64,000 nucleotides of DNA from Pseudomonas entomophila (GCF_023277925.1 NZ_CP063832.1:3532501-3596500); one strand, 5' to 3'; shown: positions 9,912-19,223, counted from the stretch's first letter. Numbers and translations are program-made. Notes: generated by a model from the sequence alone, not told the origin.

Positions 9912-11474
9912 GTGAGCCAAGCCCTGATCAGCGCGCTGCAGAACCCTGCCCTCTATCCACACCCCGTCGAGGGCTTCCAGCTCATCGAGACGCACATTTC
10001 CTGGGTCCTGCTCACGGGCGAGTTCGCCTACAAGATCAAGAAGCCGATGAACTTCGGCTTCCTCGACTTCACCGGCCTGGACCAGCGCAGGCATTTCTGC
10101 AATGAAGAGCTGCGCCTTAACCAGCGCCTGACCGACGGCCTGTACCTGGAAGTGTTGCCAATCACCGGCAGCGCCGAGGCACCACAGCTGGGCGGTGAGG
10201 GCACGCCGATCGAGTATGCGCTGAAGATGCGCCAGTTCCCCCAGGGGCAGATGCTCAACACGTTGCAGGCCAATGGCGAACTGAATGCCGGCCACATCGA
10301 CCAGATGGCCGCGCAGATCGCTGCGTTCCACCTGCGGGCGCCGAAGGTGTCGCTCGATCACCCGCTGGGCACCCCGGACGCGGTCATGGCGCCGGTGGAG
10401 CAGAACTTCGAGCAGATCCGCCCATTCCTCACCGACAAGGCCGACCTGCAACAGCTCGACAACCTGCAGGCCTGGGCCCAGGACAGCTTCAAGCGCCTGC
10501 ATGGCCTGCTCGAGACACGCAAGGCCAACGGTTTCATCCGTGAATGCCACGGCGACATCCACCTGGGCAACGCCACCCTGATCGACGGCAAGGTGGTGAT
10601 CTTCGACTGCATCGAGTTCAACGAACCGTTCCGCCTGACCGACGTCTACGCCGATATCGGTTTCCTCGCCATGGACCTCGAAGACCGTGGCCTGAAGTGC
10701 CTGTCGCGCCGCTTCATCAGCCAGTACCTGGAGCTGACCGGCGACTACGAAGGCCTGGAGCTGCTGAACTTCTACAAAGCCTACCGCGCCCTGGTGCGGG
10801 CCAAGGTCGCCCTGTTCAGCATGCCGGCCGAGGCCGACGGCGTGCAGCGCGCCACCACCCTGCGCACCTACCGCAACTACGCCAACCTGGCTGAAAGCTA
10901 CAGCGCCATCCCGTCGCGCCTGCTGGCCGTGACCCATGGCGTTTCGGCCGTGGGCAAGAGCCACGTGGCCATGCGCCTGGTAGAGGCGCTGGGCGCCGTG
11001 CGAGTGCGCTCCGACGTCGAACGCAAGCGCCTATTCGGCGAACAGCAGCAAAGTAATGCCGGCCAGTTGCAGGCGGGCATCTACGACAAGGACGCCAGCG
11101 CGGCCACCTACCAGCGCCTGCATGCGCTGGCGGCGACCATCCTGCGCGCCGGCTTCCCGGTGGTGCTTGATGCCACCTACCTCAAGCACGATCAGCGCAA
11201 GGCCGCGGCCGAGGTGGCCAGCGAGACCGGCGTGCCGTTCCTGATCCTCGATTGCCAGGCGCCCGAAACCGTCATCGCCAGCTGGCTGGCCCAGCGCCAG
11301 GCCGAGAACGTCGACCCCTCGGATGCCACTCTGGAGGTGGTCCAGGCCCAACAGGCCAGCCGCGAGCCACTGGACGCGGAAGAGCTCAAGCACAGCAAGC
11401 GCGTCGACACCCAGGAAAGCACCAGCATGGACCAACTGATCGAGCAGATTCGCCAGTACCTGCCCGGCCTTTGA
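9912..11474 (+). CDS. Two-domain kinase-like protein: aminoglycoside-phosphotransferase-like domain plus P-loop (zeta/AAA) domain
   Basis: A 520-residue soluble protein. Residues about 1-330 look like an APH/choline-kinase fold: HGDIHLGN (catalytic Asp and Mg-binding Asn) followed by the DFG-like Asp in VIFDCIEFNE. Residues about 340-520 form a separate P-loop kinase with Walker A GVSAVGKS, a DATYLK segment and an Arg-rich lid, resembling zeta-toxin/gluconate-kinase folds. The GTG start at 9912 is chosen because GGA lies seven bases upstream. The open frame extends far to the left, but only as antisense to mrcB. Substrates are unknown. Resistance to an aminoglycoside is not implied by the fold. 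The same fusion is common in pseudomonads. Confidence 0.85.
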   Translation: MSQALISALQNPALYPHPVEGFQLIETHISWVLLTGEFAYKIKKPMNFGFLDFTGLDQRRHFCNEELRLNQRLTDGLYLEVLPITGSAEAPQLGGEGTPIEYALKMRQFPQGQMLNTLQANGELNAGHIDQMAAQIAAFHLRAPKVSLDHPLGTPDAVMAPVEQNFEQIRPFLTDKADLQQLDNLQAWAQDSFKRLHGLLETRKANGFIRECHGDIHLGNATLIDGKVVIFDCIEFNEPFRLTDVYADIGFLAMDLEDRGLKCLSRRFISQYLELTGDYEGLELLNFYKAYRALVRAKVALFSMPAEADGVQRATTLRTYRNYANLAESYSAIPSRLLAVTHGVSAVGKSHVAMRLVEALGAVRVRSDVERKRLFGEQQQSNAGQLQAGIYDKDASAATYQRLHALAATILRAGFPVVLDATYLKHDQRKAAAEVASETGVPFLILDCQAPETVIASWLAQRQAENVDPSDATLEVVQAQQASREPLDAEELKHSKRVDTQESTSMDQLIEQIRQYLPGL

Positions 11475-11572
11475 TGCATCAGGCGTGAAGCAGTCGACAG
11501 TTCACGCCTGAAGTTCGGCGCCTGCTCAGTGATGTCATTACAATATCATCACACCCACGAGGAGGCGCCGCC

Positions 11573-11920
11573 ATGAATCAACCCCGCCAGCTGGACAACG
11601 TCCTGTACATCATGGTGCGCGATGAGAAGATCGCCGCCTTCAACCGCGAGAAGCCCGTGGACACGCCCATTGACTTTCGCGGTGGCGATTTCCGTGGCCT
11701 CGACCTGCGTGACCTGGATGTGCGCGGCATCGACTTCACCGACGCGTACTTCCGTGCTGCCGACCTGCGTGGGCTCGACTTGCGGGAGAACGGGATGGAG
11801 GGGGCGAGCCTTGCCCATGCGCAGATCTCCGGCACTTACTTCCCCAGCGAGCTGAGTGCCGACGAGATCCTCATGTCGGTGAAATTCGGCACGCGCATGC
11901 GCTACCGCACCACCCGCTGA
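11573..11920 (+). CDS. Pentapeptide-repeat protein
   Basis: A 115-residue cytoplasmic protein whose middle (about residues 30-85) is a run of A(D/N)Lxx-type pentapeptides: IDFRG GDFRG LDLRD LDVRG IDFTD AYFRA ADLRG LDLRE, with a degenerate continuation. Such repeats fold as a right-handed quadrilateral beta-helix. Some members mimic DNA and protect gyrase, but with only about two coils this one cannot be assigned that role. A good ribosome site (GAGGAGG) precedes the ATG. It is followed by a REP pair and is probably a single-gene unit. Confidence 0.85.
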   Translation: MNQPRQLDNVLYIMVRDEKIAAFNREKPVDTPIDFRGGDFRGLDLRDLDVRGIDFTDAYFRAADLRGLDLRENGMEGASLAHAQISGTYFPSELSADEILMSVKFGTRMRYRTTR

Positions 11921-11931
11921 CCCCGACGCCC

Positions 11932-12015
11932 CTGTAGGAGCCAGCCTTGCTGGCGAATCGTCTCGAAGCCTGTCTTCAGCGGGGCGGCGGTTCGCCAGCA
12001 ACGCTGGCTCCTACG
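11932..12015. repeat. REP-type inverted pair (family A)
   Basis: GTAGGAGCCAGCCTTGCTGGCGAA and its inverted partner TTCGCCAGCAACGCTGGCTCCTAC flank a ~35-base spacer. This is the typical paired arrangement of pseudomonad REP elements. Copies recur at 31401-31485 and 60020-60107 in this window. Confidence 0.9.
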
Positions 12016-12149
12016 GTGCATGCGTACCGCTGGCAGCCTGTCGGCGGCAGATGGCAAAAGGCCGCGCAATTGCCAACCCCCGCTACACTCCACGTTGACC
12101 TGCTCGCGATTTATCCCCACGACCCGTTCAGCCATCGCAAGGAGGCTCG

Positions 12150-12428
12150 ATGAACGATGAATTGCAGCATCTGAAAAACCTTGGCAAGACCTCCGCGCAA
12201 TGGCTGCACGCCGTCGGTATCCACAGTGCATCGGACCTACGCCGCCTGGGCGCGGTGGGGGCTTATCACGCCGTTAGAACGCGAGGGTTCCGGGCTTCTA
12301 AGGTGTTGTTGTATGCCATCGAGGGTGCCCTGCTGGACATGCACTGGAACGACCTGCCCGCCGAGCGCAAGCAAGCGCTCAATCAACAACTGGATGCGAA
12401 AAGCCACCCGCAGAAGATCGAGAAATAA
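12150..12428 (+). CDS. TfoX C-terminal-domain protein
   Basis: A 92-residue protein consisting of a TfoX/Sxy C-terminal-like helical domain (LKNLGKTSAQWLHAVGIHSASDLRRLGAVGAYHAVR, with the helix-hairpin-helix-like GI-x-S-x-x-D-L-x-x-L-G pattern). It lacks the N-terminal TfoX domain, so it is not a full competence regulator. Stand-alone C-terminal versions are widespread and functionally uncharacterised. An AAGGAGG ribosome site lies just upstream. It sits next to, and upstream of, the Fur-controlled PrrF promoter with only 14 bases between its stop and the -35 box. Confidence 0.85.
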   Translation: MNDELQHLKNLGKTSAQWLHAVGIHSASDLRRLGAVGAYHAVRTRGFRASKVLLYAIEGALLDMHWNDLPAERKQALNQQLDAKSHPQKIEK

Positions 12429-12442
12429 TCAGGCAAAAGGCA

Positions 12443-12474
12443 TTGACTACGAAATGAGAATCGTTATGATTATC
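12443..12474 (+). promoter_or_regulatory. PrrF promoter with overlapping Fur box
   Basis: TTGACT (12443-12448), a 16-base spacer and TATGAT (12465-12470) form a strong sigma-70 promoter. The stretch 12456-12474 matches the 19-base Fur consensus at 14 positions and covers the -10 box, as expected for tight repression by Fur-Fe2+. Transcription should start near 12477. Confidence 0.88.
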
Positions 12475-12476
12475 AC

Positions 12477-12591
12477 AACTAGTCGCGAGACTGGTTGGGT
12501 AACCTGAAAGCTCCCTGGTTCGGACTCTCAGATTATCTCCTCATCAGGCTAATCACGGTTATTGACCCGGCACATTGCCGGGTCTTTTTTT
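12477..12591 (+). ncRNA. prrF: PrrF iron-responsive small RNA
   Basis: An approximately 115-nt RNA gene that I recognise from the PrrF/RyhB-type sRNAs of pseudomonads, which, when iron is scarce, pair with mRNAs of iron-containing proteins and turn them down with Hfq. The conserved pairing core GGACTCTCAGATTATCTCC (about 12521-12539) and the following CATCAGGCTAATCACGGTT are present. The 3' end is a perfect GACCCGGC/GCCGGGTC hairpin (12564-12584) followed by seven Ts. It stands alone here, not as the tandem pair found in P. aeruginosa. The numbering (prrF1 or prrF2) cannot be decided from the window. Confidence 0.93.
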
Positions 12592-12600
12592 GCCTGCAAT

Positions 12601-13494
12601 TCAGCGGGTTTTGCGCAGTGGCGCGCAGTAGTCCTGCTCGGGGAGCGCCGCGGTGTACCAGACGAAGTCGGCCATGCCTGGTTCGACCGTCTCGCCGACC
12701 TCCGTCAGCAGTAGCACCATACCTTGCCCTTGCGCCCCCAGGTCGGCGAGGTGCAACGGCGCGCCCAGGTCCTTACGCGCATGATAGCTGCCGGTGAACA
12801 GCAAGGCCGGCTGTGGCGCCGCCAGCAGGCGTTCGGCGATGCGCCGGTCGCGCTGTTGCTGGACGCTGAGCATCGCCGGTAGCTGGCTCTCGGGCAGCAG
12901 GTCGCAATGGCCGGCGCGCACCTGCTCGCGCAGTGCCTGCACCACGGCCGGGGCATTCGACCGCTCACCCGCAGGCGTCACTGGCTGGCGATAGGCCTGG
13001 CGGACCTCCTCCGGCGACAAGTTGGCAGACAGCAACGGATAAGGGTGGGCCAGCGCTTCGCGGACAATCGGCCCATACAGCGCCCAGTCCCATCCCTCCT
13101 GCCAGCCGAGTGCCTTGGGCAAGTCCTGCGCCGGCCGTGCCTGGGCCTTTTGCGCATCGACCAAAGGCTGCTGCCCGGGCTCTAGCATCTCGAGCAGCAG
13201 GCTGCCCTGCGGGCGACGGCTTTCCAGGGCACGCAGCAACCAGAGCTGCAACGCGTGGTGATCAGGGTTGTCGTGCTTTTCGCCGACCAATACCCGAGGT
13301 GCGCACTGTAGCCGCTGCACCAGTTGCTCAGGCGTCAGCGTCTTACCGCTGGCCAGATCGACGATCTGCCCGAGCTGCGCGCTGTCACGCCCTTCACTGC
13401 TCTGCCAGGCCGGCAGGGGCATCAGTTGCGCCTGGCAGCCTGCCAACGCCAGCGCCAGGCAGATCAACAAGCCGGACAACAAAGGATGGCGCAT
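12601..13494 (-). CDS. ChaN-family haem-associated lipoprotein
   Basis: A 297-residue lipoprotein (signal peptide MRHPLLSGLLICLALALAGC, lipid-modified Cys20). It belongs to the ChaN/DUF399 family, members of which bind haem between dimers and are encoded in haem-uptake operons (PhuW in P. aeruginosa). Family hallmarks seen are LVGEKHDNPDHHALQLWLL (the conserved GE-x-H-x-N/D-x-x-H region, about residues 92-110) and GSYHARKDLGAP near residue 236. It starts 11 bases after the hmuV stop, so it is the last gene of the hmuTUV operon. Its role in haem transfer is inferred from family and context. Confidence 0.87.
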   Translation of the reverse strand: MRHPLLSGLLICLALALAGCQAQLMPLPAWQSSEGRDSAQLGQIVDLASGKTLTPEQLVQRLQCAPRVLVGEKHDNPDHHALQLWLLRALESRRPQGSLLLEMLEPGQQPLVDAQKAQARPAQDLPKALGWQEGWDWALYGPIVREALAHPYPLLSANLSPEEVRQAYRQPVTPAGERSNAPAVVQALREQVRAGHCDLLPESQLPAMLSVQQQRDRRIAERLLAAPQPALLFTGSYHARKDLGAPLHLADLGAQGQGMVLLLTEVGETVEPGMADFVWYTAALPEQDYCAPLRKTR

Positions 13495-13505
13495 GGGTCA
13501 GGCTC

Positions 13506-14273
13506 CTAGCGAGTGATGATCAACGGGTGCCCGCGCTCCGGGTGCGGCTGCACCAGCACATCGATACCGAACACGGCATGGAGTGCCGTCGGGGTCAACA
13601 CCCGTTGCGGCGTGTCCAGGGCATGGCAGCGGCCATGCTCCAGCAGCAGGATATGGTCACAGTAGCGCGCTGCCAGGTTGAGGTCATGCAGGATCACCAG
13701 CACCGCCGCGCCGCGATCGGCGAAACTGCGCACCGCTTGCAGCGTGGTGTGCTGGTGCAAGGGGTCGAGGGCGGACGTCGGCTCGTCCAGCAACAGCGTG
13801 GTACCCGCCTCGCCCGGCCACAACTGGGCGAGTACCCGGGCCAGGTGCACACGCTGGCGCTCGCCGCCGGACAATGCCAGGTAGCTGCGGCTGGCCAGAT
13901 GGCCGGCGTCCGCCGCCGCCAGCGCAGCCTCGACGATCTCGCGGTCGCGCTGGCGACCACTGGCATGGGGCAGTCGACCCAGGCCGACCACTTCGTCGAC
14001 ACTAAAGGCGAACCCCAGGCTGGACGCCTGGGGTAGCACGGCCAGGCGCCGGGCGCGTTCCTGCCCGGGCCAGGCGTCCAGGGTGCGCCCGTCCAGGCGT
14101 ACCTGCCCGGCACTCGGTGAAAACTCGCCACACAACGCGCCCAGCAAGCTGCTCTTGCCGGCGCCATTGGGGCCGAGCACACCCAGTATCTGGCCGGGGT
14201 GTAGCTGCAAGTTGATATCGCGCAGCACTTCGCTGCTGCCGCGCTTGAGGTGGAGCCCCTCGACATCGAGCAT
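13506..14273 (-). CDS. hmuV: Haem ABC transporter ATP-binding protein
   Basis: ATPase that drives haem import through the HmuU channel. The 255-residue protein has Walker [10 protein letters not shown] (about residues 35-43), the ABC signature [19 protein letters not shown], Walker [14 protein letters not shown] and the switch His in [11 protein letters not shown]. These features, with the length, are those of the HmuV/BtuD-like branch of FecE-type importers. It shares one base with the upstream permease gene (TGATG overlap). Confidence 0.93.
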   Translation of the reverse strand: MLDVEGLHLKRGSSEVLRDINLQLHPGQILGVLGPNGAGKSSLLGALCGEFSPSAGQVRLDGRTLDAWPGQERARRLAVLPQASSLGFAFSVDEVVGLGRLPHASGRQRDREIVEAALAAADAGHLASRSYLALSGGERQRVHLARVLAQLWPGEAGTTLLLDEPTSALDPLHQHTTLQAVRSFADRGAAVLVILHDLNLAARYCDHILLLEHGRCHALDTPQRVLTPTALHAVFGIDVLVQPHPERGHPLIITR

Positions 14274-15310
14274 CAGTTACGCACCTTCACCAGCAGGAAC
14301 AGAAAGAACGGCGCGCCGATGAACGCGGTGACGATACCGATCGGCAGCTCCGCAGGCGCCAAGGCCAGGCGCGCGATCAGATCAGCGAACAGCAACAATG
14401 TGCCGCCTGCCAGCAGCGAAGCGGGTAGCAGCACCCGGTGATCCGGCCCCGCCACCAGCCGCACCAGATGCGGCACCACCAGGCCGATGAAGCCGATCAG
14501 CCCGGCAGCGGCCACCGCCGCACCGACGCCCAAGGCGGTACAGAACACCAGTTCGCGCTTCAGGCGCTCGACCTCGACGCCCAGGTGGCGCGCCTCGGAC
14601 TCGCCCAGCAACAACGCATTGAGCGCCTGGGCCCGCCGTGGCAACCATAGCGCAACGAGTGCAGCCACCAGCAGCAGCGGCCACAGGCGCTCATAGCTGG
14701 CGCCGTTGAGGCTGCCGAGGTTCCAGAAGGTCAGGGTACGCAATGTGGCGTCGTCGGCCAGGTAGGTGAACAGGCCAACGGCTGAGCCGCCCAACGCGGT
14801 CATGGCGATACCGGCCAGGAGCATGGTGGCCACGTTGGTCTGCCCGTCACGTCGGCCTAGGCGGTAGACCATGGCCGTCACCCCCAGGCCACCGATAAAC
14901 GCGCATAGCGACAACAGGTACGGTGCGAACCATTCAGGCATGCCGCCCAACCAACTACCACCAACGATCGCCACCGCCGCGCCCAGGGCGGCGCCACTGG
15001 CGACGCCCACCAGCCCAGGATCGGCCAGCGGGTTGCGAAACAGCCCCTGCATGGCCACGCCAGACAGCGCCAGCACCGCTCCGACCGCTAGGCCCAGCAA
15101 GGTGCGTGGCAGGCGGATCTGACCAAGGATCATTTCTGCCTGCTCGAGTCCATCACTGGCAAGCGGCAGGCCCATCAAACGCAGGCCGCCGCGCACGGTA
15201 TCGAGCAACGGCAGGCTGACTGGGCCCAGGGCCAGCGACAGCCATACCGCCAACAGGCACAACAATGCGAGGCAAATGAACAGTGTACGAGGCGCGACCC
15301 GCTGTCTCAT
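14273..15310 (-). CDS. hmuU: Haem ABC transporter permease
   Basis: Inner-membrane permease of the FecCD family, 345 residues with about ten hydrophobic segments. Family landmarks include [32 protein letters not shown] (about residues 81-112) and [34 protein letters not shown] (about 266-300). It pairs with HmuV and HmuT to move haem from periplasm to cytoplasm. The start overlaps the hmuT stop by four bases (ATGA). Confidence 0.94.
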   Translation of the reverse strand: MRQRVAPRTLFICLALLCLLAVWLSLALGPVSLPLLDTVRGGLRLMGLPLASDGLEQAEMILGQIRLPRTLLGLAVGAVLALSGVAMQGLFRNPLADPGLVGVASGAALGAAVAIVGGSWLGGMPEWFAPYLLSLCAFIGGLGVTAMVYRLGRRDGQTNVATMLLAGIAMTALGGSAVGLFTYLADDATLRTLTFWNLGSLNGASYERLWPLLLVAALVALWLPRRAQALNALLLGESEARHLGVEVERLKRELVFCTALGVGAAVAAAGLIGFIGLVVPHLVRLVAGPDHRVLLPASLLAGGTLLLFADLIARLALAPAELPIGIVTAFIGAPFFLFLLVKVRN

Positions 15311-16188
15311 TGGCCAAGGCTATCCTTGGCCGCTGGGTAGAAGCGTGCCGCCAGGTCATGCAAGGTGGCGGGCAGGCGTGGCCCCAGGCCACCGACCAGC
15401 AGCGTCGGGTCGAGCGAGACAAGACGCTTGTCCCGCACCGCCCGCGAAGCGGCCAGGGCTGGGTTCTCTTTCAGCAGGGCTTGCAAGGCCTGCTCGCCGC
15501 TGAGGGTGCGGTCGGAGAACACCACTACGTCCGGGTCCAGGGCGGCCAGCGCCTCAACCGAAAAGTTCTTGTACCCCTGGTGGTCAGCGAGGTTGCGCGC
15601 ACCGGCCTGGCGCAGCACCCAGTCGCCGGAGGTGCCCTGCCCCGCGATCAAAGGCTTGGCACCGGCATGCCCAACCAACAGCAACACCCCCGGCGCCCTC
15701 TGGCTGGCCTGGGCCTGCTTGACCTGGCTTTGCAGGGTGTCCAACTGGTGATGGTAATCGGCCGTCAGCGCCGCCGCTTTCTGTTCGTTACCCAGCAACA
15801 CCCCCAATTGCTTGAGGTTCTCGTCAACCGCGCCCAGTTCGGCCTTGCTGGAGAACAGCTCGACGCGCACGCCCGCCTTGCGGATCTGCGCCAGCACCGG
15901 CGGCGGCCCCATCTCTTCGGTACCGACCAGCACATCCGGGCGCAGGCTGAGAATGCCCTCGGCCGACAACTGGCGCTGGTAACCGATGCTGGGCAGTGCC
16001 TTGAGCGATTCGGGGTGCTGGCTGGTGGTATCGACGCCGACCAGGCGCTGTTCGCCGCCCAGGGCGCTGATCCACTCGCTCAGCGCGCCCCCGGCGCTGA
16101 CCACGCGTTGCGGCAGTTCGCCAGCCAGCACTTGAGTGGTCAGGGCAAGACCGGCGCACAGGGCGATCAGGGCAGCAGGACGGCGCAT
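15307..16188 (-). CDS. hmuT: Haem ABC transporter periplasmic binding protein
   Basis: Periplasmic haem carrier, 293 residues, with a Sec signal peptide (MRRPAALIALCAGLALTTQVLAGE, cut after VLA). The FecB/BtuF-type fold is shown by QRVVSAGGALSEWISALGGEQRLVGVDTTSQHPE and by conserved Tyr and Glu positions at IGYQRQLSAEGILSLRPDVLVGTEEMGPP. The frame stays open a further 210 codons upstream, but that part is antisense to the Rieske gene. The ATG at 16188 is preceded by an AGGAACCTGAAG site and starts the signal peptide. A Fur box lies about 100 bases upstream, so iron starvation should induce hmuTUV-chaN. Confidence 0.93.
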   Translation of the reverse strand: MRRPAALIALCAGLALTTQVLAGELPQRVVSAGGALSEWISALGGEQRLVGVDTTSQHPESLKALPSIGYQRQLSAEGILSLRPDVLVGTEEMGPPPVLAQIRKAGVRVELFSSKAELGAVDENLKQLGVLLGNEQKAAALTADYHHQLDTLQSQVKQAQASQRAPGVLLLVGHAGAKPLIAGQGTSGDWVLRQAGARNLADHQGYKNFSVEALAALDPDVVVFSDRTLSGEQALQALLKENPALAASRAVRDKRLVSLDPTLLVGGLGPRLPATLHDLAARFYPAAKDSLGQ

Positions 16189-16284
16189 CTTCAGGTTCCT
16201 TTGCAGGTGGCGAGTCGCGCGCCTTGTGGCGGGCGACGCAAGTGCGCACCATAAGTAGCCTGGCGCGGCGAACACGGGCAATTT

Positions 16285-16303
16285 GATAATTATTCTCATT
16301 GAA
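16285..16303. promoter_or_regulatory. Fur box shared by hmuT and the Rieske gene
   Basis: GATAATTATTCTCATTGAA agrees with the 19-base Fur consensus at 13 positions, with the left half GATAAT perfect. It lies in the divergent region between hmuT (minus) and the Rieske-protein gene (plus), so it can iron-regulate the haem operon and possibly both directions. Confidence 0.8.
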
Positions 16304-16353
16304 GCGTCAAGCCATCCCTTTGTCACACGGCTTAACCGGAAGAACCTACCTCG

Positions 16354-16671
16354 ATGCATTTTCTCTGTGCCTCCACCGCCCTCCCCGAAGGCCAAAGCCG
16401 CGCTTTCAGCGTAGCCGGCGTGTCGCTGTTCGGCGTGCGCCGCCAGGGCAAGGTCCACCTCTACCGCAACCGCTGCCCGCACCGCGGCATCCCGCTGAAC
16501 TGGGAGGCGGACCAGTTTCTCGATGACAGCGCCAGCCTGATCCATTGCGCCCACCATGGCGCACTGTTCGTGATCGACAGCGGCGAGTGCGTGGCCGGCC
16601 CCTGCGAAGGCGAGTGGCTGGAGGCCCTGGACTGCCGGGAAGACAGCCAGGGCATCTGGCTCACGGATTGA
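16354..16671 (+). CDS. Small Rieske [2Fe-2S] protein
   Basis: A 105-residue stand-alone Rieske domain. The cluster ligands are in CPHRG (Cys41, His43) and CAHHG (Cys65, His68). There is no signal peptide or membrane anchor, so it is a cytoplasmic ferredoxin-like electron carrier (NirD/biphenyl-dioxygenase-ferredoxin type) without an adjacent oxygenase. The 3' end overlaps the convergent sfsA gene by 11 bases. It is divergent from hmuT across a Fur box. A role in haem or iron handling is possible but is only context-based. Confidence 0.88.
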   Translation: MHFLCASTALPEGQSRAFSVAGVSLFGVRRQGKVHLYRNRCPHRGIPLNWEADQFLDDSASLIHCAHHGALFVIDSGECVAGPCEGEWLEALDCREDSQGIWLTD

Positions 16672-17377
16672 GCAATACCGGCAGTGGCCGATCGATGACG
16701 ATCCCGCGGGCATCCAGGCGCGTGCCGTAGGCCAGCACTTCGACGCCTTCCGCCACTGCGGCGCGTAGGGCCTGGGCGTAGGCGGCGTCAATTTCCTCGG
16801 CCGGGCGCACCGCTTCAATGCCGGTCAGGTTCACGCAATACAGCTGCACCGCGCGAATCCCTTGCCGAGCCAGGGCTGCCAGCTCGCGCAGGTGTTTGGC
16901 GCCACGCTGGGTGACGGCATCGGGGAAGGCCGCCACGGGCGTGTCAGGAAAGCCAAGGGTGACGCTCTTGACCTCGACGTAGGCCGGGCGGCCCTCGGCG
17001 AACTCGAGATAGAAGTCGATGCGGCTGCGCTCCTCGCCATACGCCACCTCACGCTTGAGCAAGTTGAAACCGGCCAGTTCGCTGATGGTGCCCGCGCGCA
17101 GCGCCTCCTCGACCAGGGCATTGGCGCGCCCGGTGTTGACGCAGGCCAGCCGGCCCTGGGGCGTTTCGCTGACCTCCCAGGTGCCGGGCAGCTTGCGCTT
17201 GGGGTCGTTGGAGCGGCTGAACCAGACTTGCCCACCTTCGCGCATGCAGTTGAGCATGGACCCGGTGTTCGGGCAGTGGATGGTCAACTGCTCGCCACTG
17301 GCCAACTCGATGTCAGCCAGGAAACGCTTGTAGCGGCGCAGCAGGCGCGCTTCTTCGAGTTCAGGGAAAAACACCAT
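16661..17377 (-). CDS. sfsA: SfsA-family DNA/RNA nuclease
   Basis: A 238-residue protein of the sugar-fermentation-stimulation family. Members have an N-terminal OB-like domain ([41 protein letters not shown], with the invariant HCPNTGSM) and a C-terminal nuclease-like domain with RIDFYLE...[10 protein letters not shown] (D, E and K of a PD-(D/E)xK-type site). E. coli SfsA was first linked to maltose metabolism and later to nucleic-acid binding or cleavage. It starts within the stop codon of the upstream aminotransferase gene (TGATG), so the two are coupled. Confidence 0.93.
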   Translation of the reverse strand: MVFFPELEEARLLRRYKRFLADIELASGEQLTIHCPNTGSMLNCMREGGQVWFSRSNDPKRKLPGTWEVSETPQGRLACVNTGRANALVEEALRAGTISELAGFNLLKREVAYGEERSRIDFYLEFAEGRPAYVEVKSVTLGFPDTPVAAFPDAVTQRGAKHLRELAALARQGIRAVQLYCVNLTGIEAVRPAEEIDAAYAQALRAAVAEGVEVLAYGTRLDARGIVIDRPLPVLLNP

Positions 17378-18549
17378 CAGCCCTGCCAGCTCCGCAGGCC
17401 CCGGGCAATGCGCTGCACCGCCTCTTCCAGGCGCGGCAGGCTCTGGGTGTAGGCGAAACGCACATGATGAGCGGCCTGGTGGCGGCCGAAATCCAGGCCC
17501 GGAGTGAAGGCCAGGTGCTCGGTTTCCAGGAAATGCCGACAGAAGGCGAAGGCATCACCACCGAACTGGCTGATATCGGCATACAGATAGAAGGCGCCCT
17601 GCGGCTCGACGGCGATGCCGAAGCCCAGTTCGCGCAGCGCCGGCAGCAGGTAGTCGCGACGGCGGGCGAACTCGGTGCGGCGCTCCTCGAGAATCGCCAG
17701 GGTGTCCGGCTGGAAGCACGCCAGCGCGGCGTGCTGGGCCATGCTCGGGGCGCTGATGTATAGGTTCTGTGCCAGCTTCTCCAGGTCGCCCACCGCCGAC
17801 GGTGGTGCGACCAGCCAGCCGAGGCGCCAGCCAGTCATGCCGAAGTATTTCGAAAAACTGTTCAGGACGAAGGCCTGGTCGTCCACTTCCAGAACGCTGG
17901 GCGCGTCCATGCCGTAGGTCAGGCCGTGGTAGATCTCATCCACCACGAAATGGCCATGCCGCTCGCGGGTGGCCTTGGACAGGCTGGCCAGCTCGTCGCG
18001 ATCGAGCACCGTGCCGGTCGGGTTGGCTGGCGAGGCCACCAGCACGCCGACGGTGTCTTTATCCCAATGGCGGTCGACCAGATCGGCGGTGAGCTGGTAG
18101 TTCACCTCCGGCCCCACCGGTACCAGCTGCGCGCCACCTTCTACCAGGCGCAGAAAGTGGCGGTTGCACGGGTAGCCCGGGTCGGCGAGCAGCCAGTGCT
18201 TACCCGGGTCGACCAGCAGGCTGCTGGCCAACAGCAGCGCGCCGGAACCGCCCGGGGTGATGAGTACGCGCTCCGGGTCCAGGTCCACACCGTAGCGCTG
18301 GCCATAGAACCCGGCGATCGCTTCGCGCAGTTGTGGCAGGCCACGGGCCGCGGTGTAGCGGGTGTGCCCCGCGGCCAGGGCCGCCTGGCCGGCGGCGACG
18401 ATCGGCGCGGCGGTGGTGAAGTCCGGCTCGCCGATCTCGAGGTGGATCACGTCGTGGCCTGTGGCCTGCAGCTCGTTGGCGCGGGCCAGCAGGGCCATGA
18501 CGTGGAAGGGTTCGATGGCGCGACTGCGCGCACTGTGTGGCTGAGCCAT
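17377..18549 (-). CDS. PLP-dependent class I/II aminotransferase
   Basis: A fold-type I aminotransferase of 390 residues. The PLP lysine is in [16 protein letters not shown] (SFSK), the cofactor Asp/Tyr in [10 protein letters not shown], the ASPANPTGT loop precedes it, and the phosphate/carboxylate Arg lies in [11 protein letters not shown]. It resembles aspartate/alanine-type (AspC/AlaA) enzymes. The exact amino donor cannot be read from sequence. The start is set at 18549, where AGAGAAGGCCC provides the ribosome site, rather than 61 codons further upstream. It is co-transcribed with sfsA. Confidence 0.88.
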   Translation of the reverse strand: MAQPHSARSRAIEPFHVMALLARANELQATGHDVIHLEIGEPDFTTAAPIVAAGQAALAAGHTRYTAARGLPQLREAIAGFYGQRYGVDLDPERVLITPGGSGALLLASSLLVDPGKHWLLADPGYPCNRHFLRLVEGGAQLVPVGPEVNYQLTADLVDRHWDKDTVGVLVASPANPTGTVLDRDELASLSKATRERHGHFVVDEIYHGLTYGMDAPSVLEVDDQAFVLNSFSKYFGMTGWRLGWLVAPPSAVGDLEKLAQNLYISAPSMAQHAALACFQPDTLAILEERRTEFARRRDYLLPALRELGFGIAVEPQGAFYLYADISQFGGDAFAFCRHFLETEHLAFTPGLDFGRHQAAHHVRFAYTQSLPRLEEAVQRIARGLRSWQG

Positions 18550-18762
18550 GGGCCTTCTCTCAATTGGGTCTAAACTGGTGATTCTACCTGTGCGCCGCAG
18601 CGAACGTGCCGCCCGCCCTGCTGTCAATAGCAGGAATAGGGCGGGGTAGCGCACCCCGGATCTATCTGGTAAGTTCGGCGGCTCGCAGTCGCAGGGCCGG
18701 CGGGCGCCGGAGATGGAAGCAAGCCTGCGCATTGGATCAGATGAGTGAGAGGCGGTCTATTC

Positions 18763-19206
18763 ATGTCCACCGTAGAAAAGCAAAAAGTCCAGACCATGTA
18801 CGGTGTCGAGCCCTACGTAGAGACCAAGGGCGAAGAGTACATGGGCAAACCCATGAAAGCGCACTTCACCAAGCTCCTCAATGCCTGGAAAGGCGAGCTG
18901 ATGGTCAGTGTGGATCGCACTGTGGACCACATGAAGGATGAAGCTGCCAACTTCCCCGACCCGGCAGACCGCGCCAGCCAGGAAGAAGAGTTCGCCCTGG
19001 AACTGCGCAACCGTGACCGTGAGCGCAAGTTGATCAAGAAGATCGACAAGACCCTGCAGAAGATCCAGGACAACGATTACGGCTGGTGTGAGTCCTGTGG
19101 CATCGAGATCGGCCTGCGCCGCCTGGAAGCCCGCCCCACCGCCGACCTGTGCTTCGACTGCAAGGAGATTTCCGAGAAAAAGGAAAAGACGGTCGGCAAA
19201 GGCTGA
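18763..19206 (+). CDS. dksA: RNA polymerase-binding transcription factor DksA
   Basis: DksA enters the RNA polymerase secondary channel and, with ppGpp, adjusts rRNA and amino-acid promoters. The 147-residue protein has the coiled-coil with the acidic tip region (ANFPDPADRASQEEEFALELRNRDRERKLIKKIDKTL) and a C4 zinc finger (CESCG...CFDC). The ATG at 18763 gives the usual N-terminus MSTVEKQKVQTMYG. A GTG at 18745 would add six residues, but has poorer ribosome-site placement. It is followed by a strong terminator and then gluQ, the usual dksA-gluQ order. Confidence 0.96.
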   Translation: MSTVEKQKVQTMYGVEPYVETKGEEYMGKPMKAHFTKLLNAWKGELMVSVDRTVDHMKDEAANFPDPADRASQEEEFALELRNRDRERKLIKKIDKTLQKIQDNDYGWCESCGIEIGLRRLEARPTADLCFDCKEISEKKEKTVGKG

Positions 19207-19223
19207 TCCCTCTCCCTTTCAGA

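Noticed and set aside
9912..11474. Aminoglycoside resistance gene
   Set aside because: Only the kinase fold is shared. The fusion with a P-loop domain is a widespread chromosomal gene without known drug substrate.
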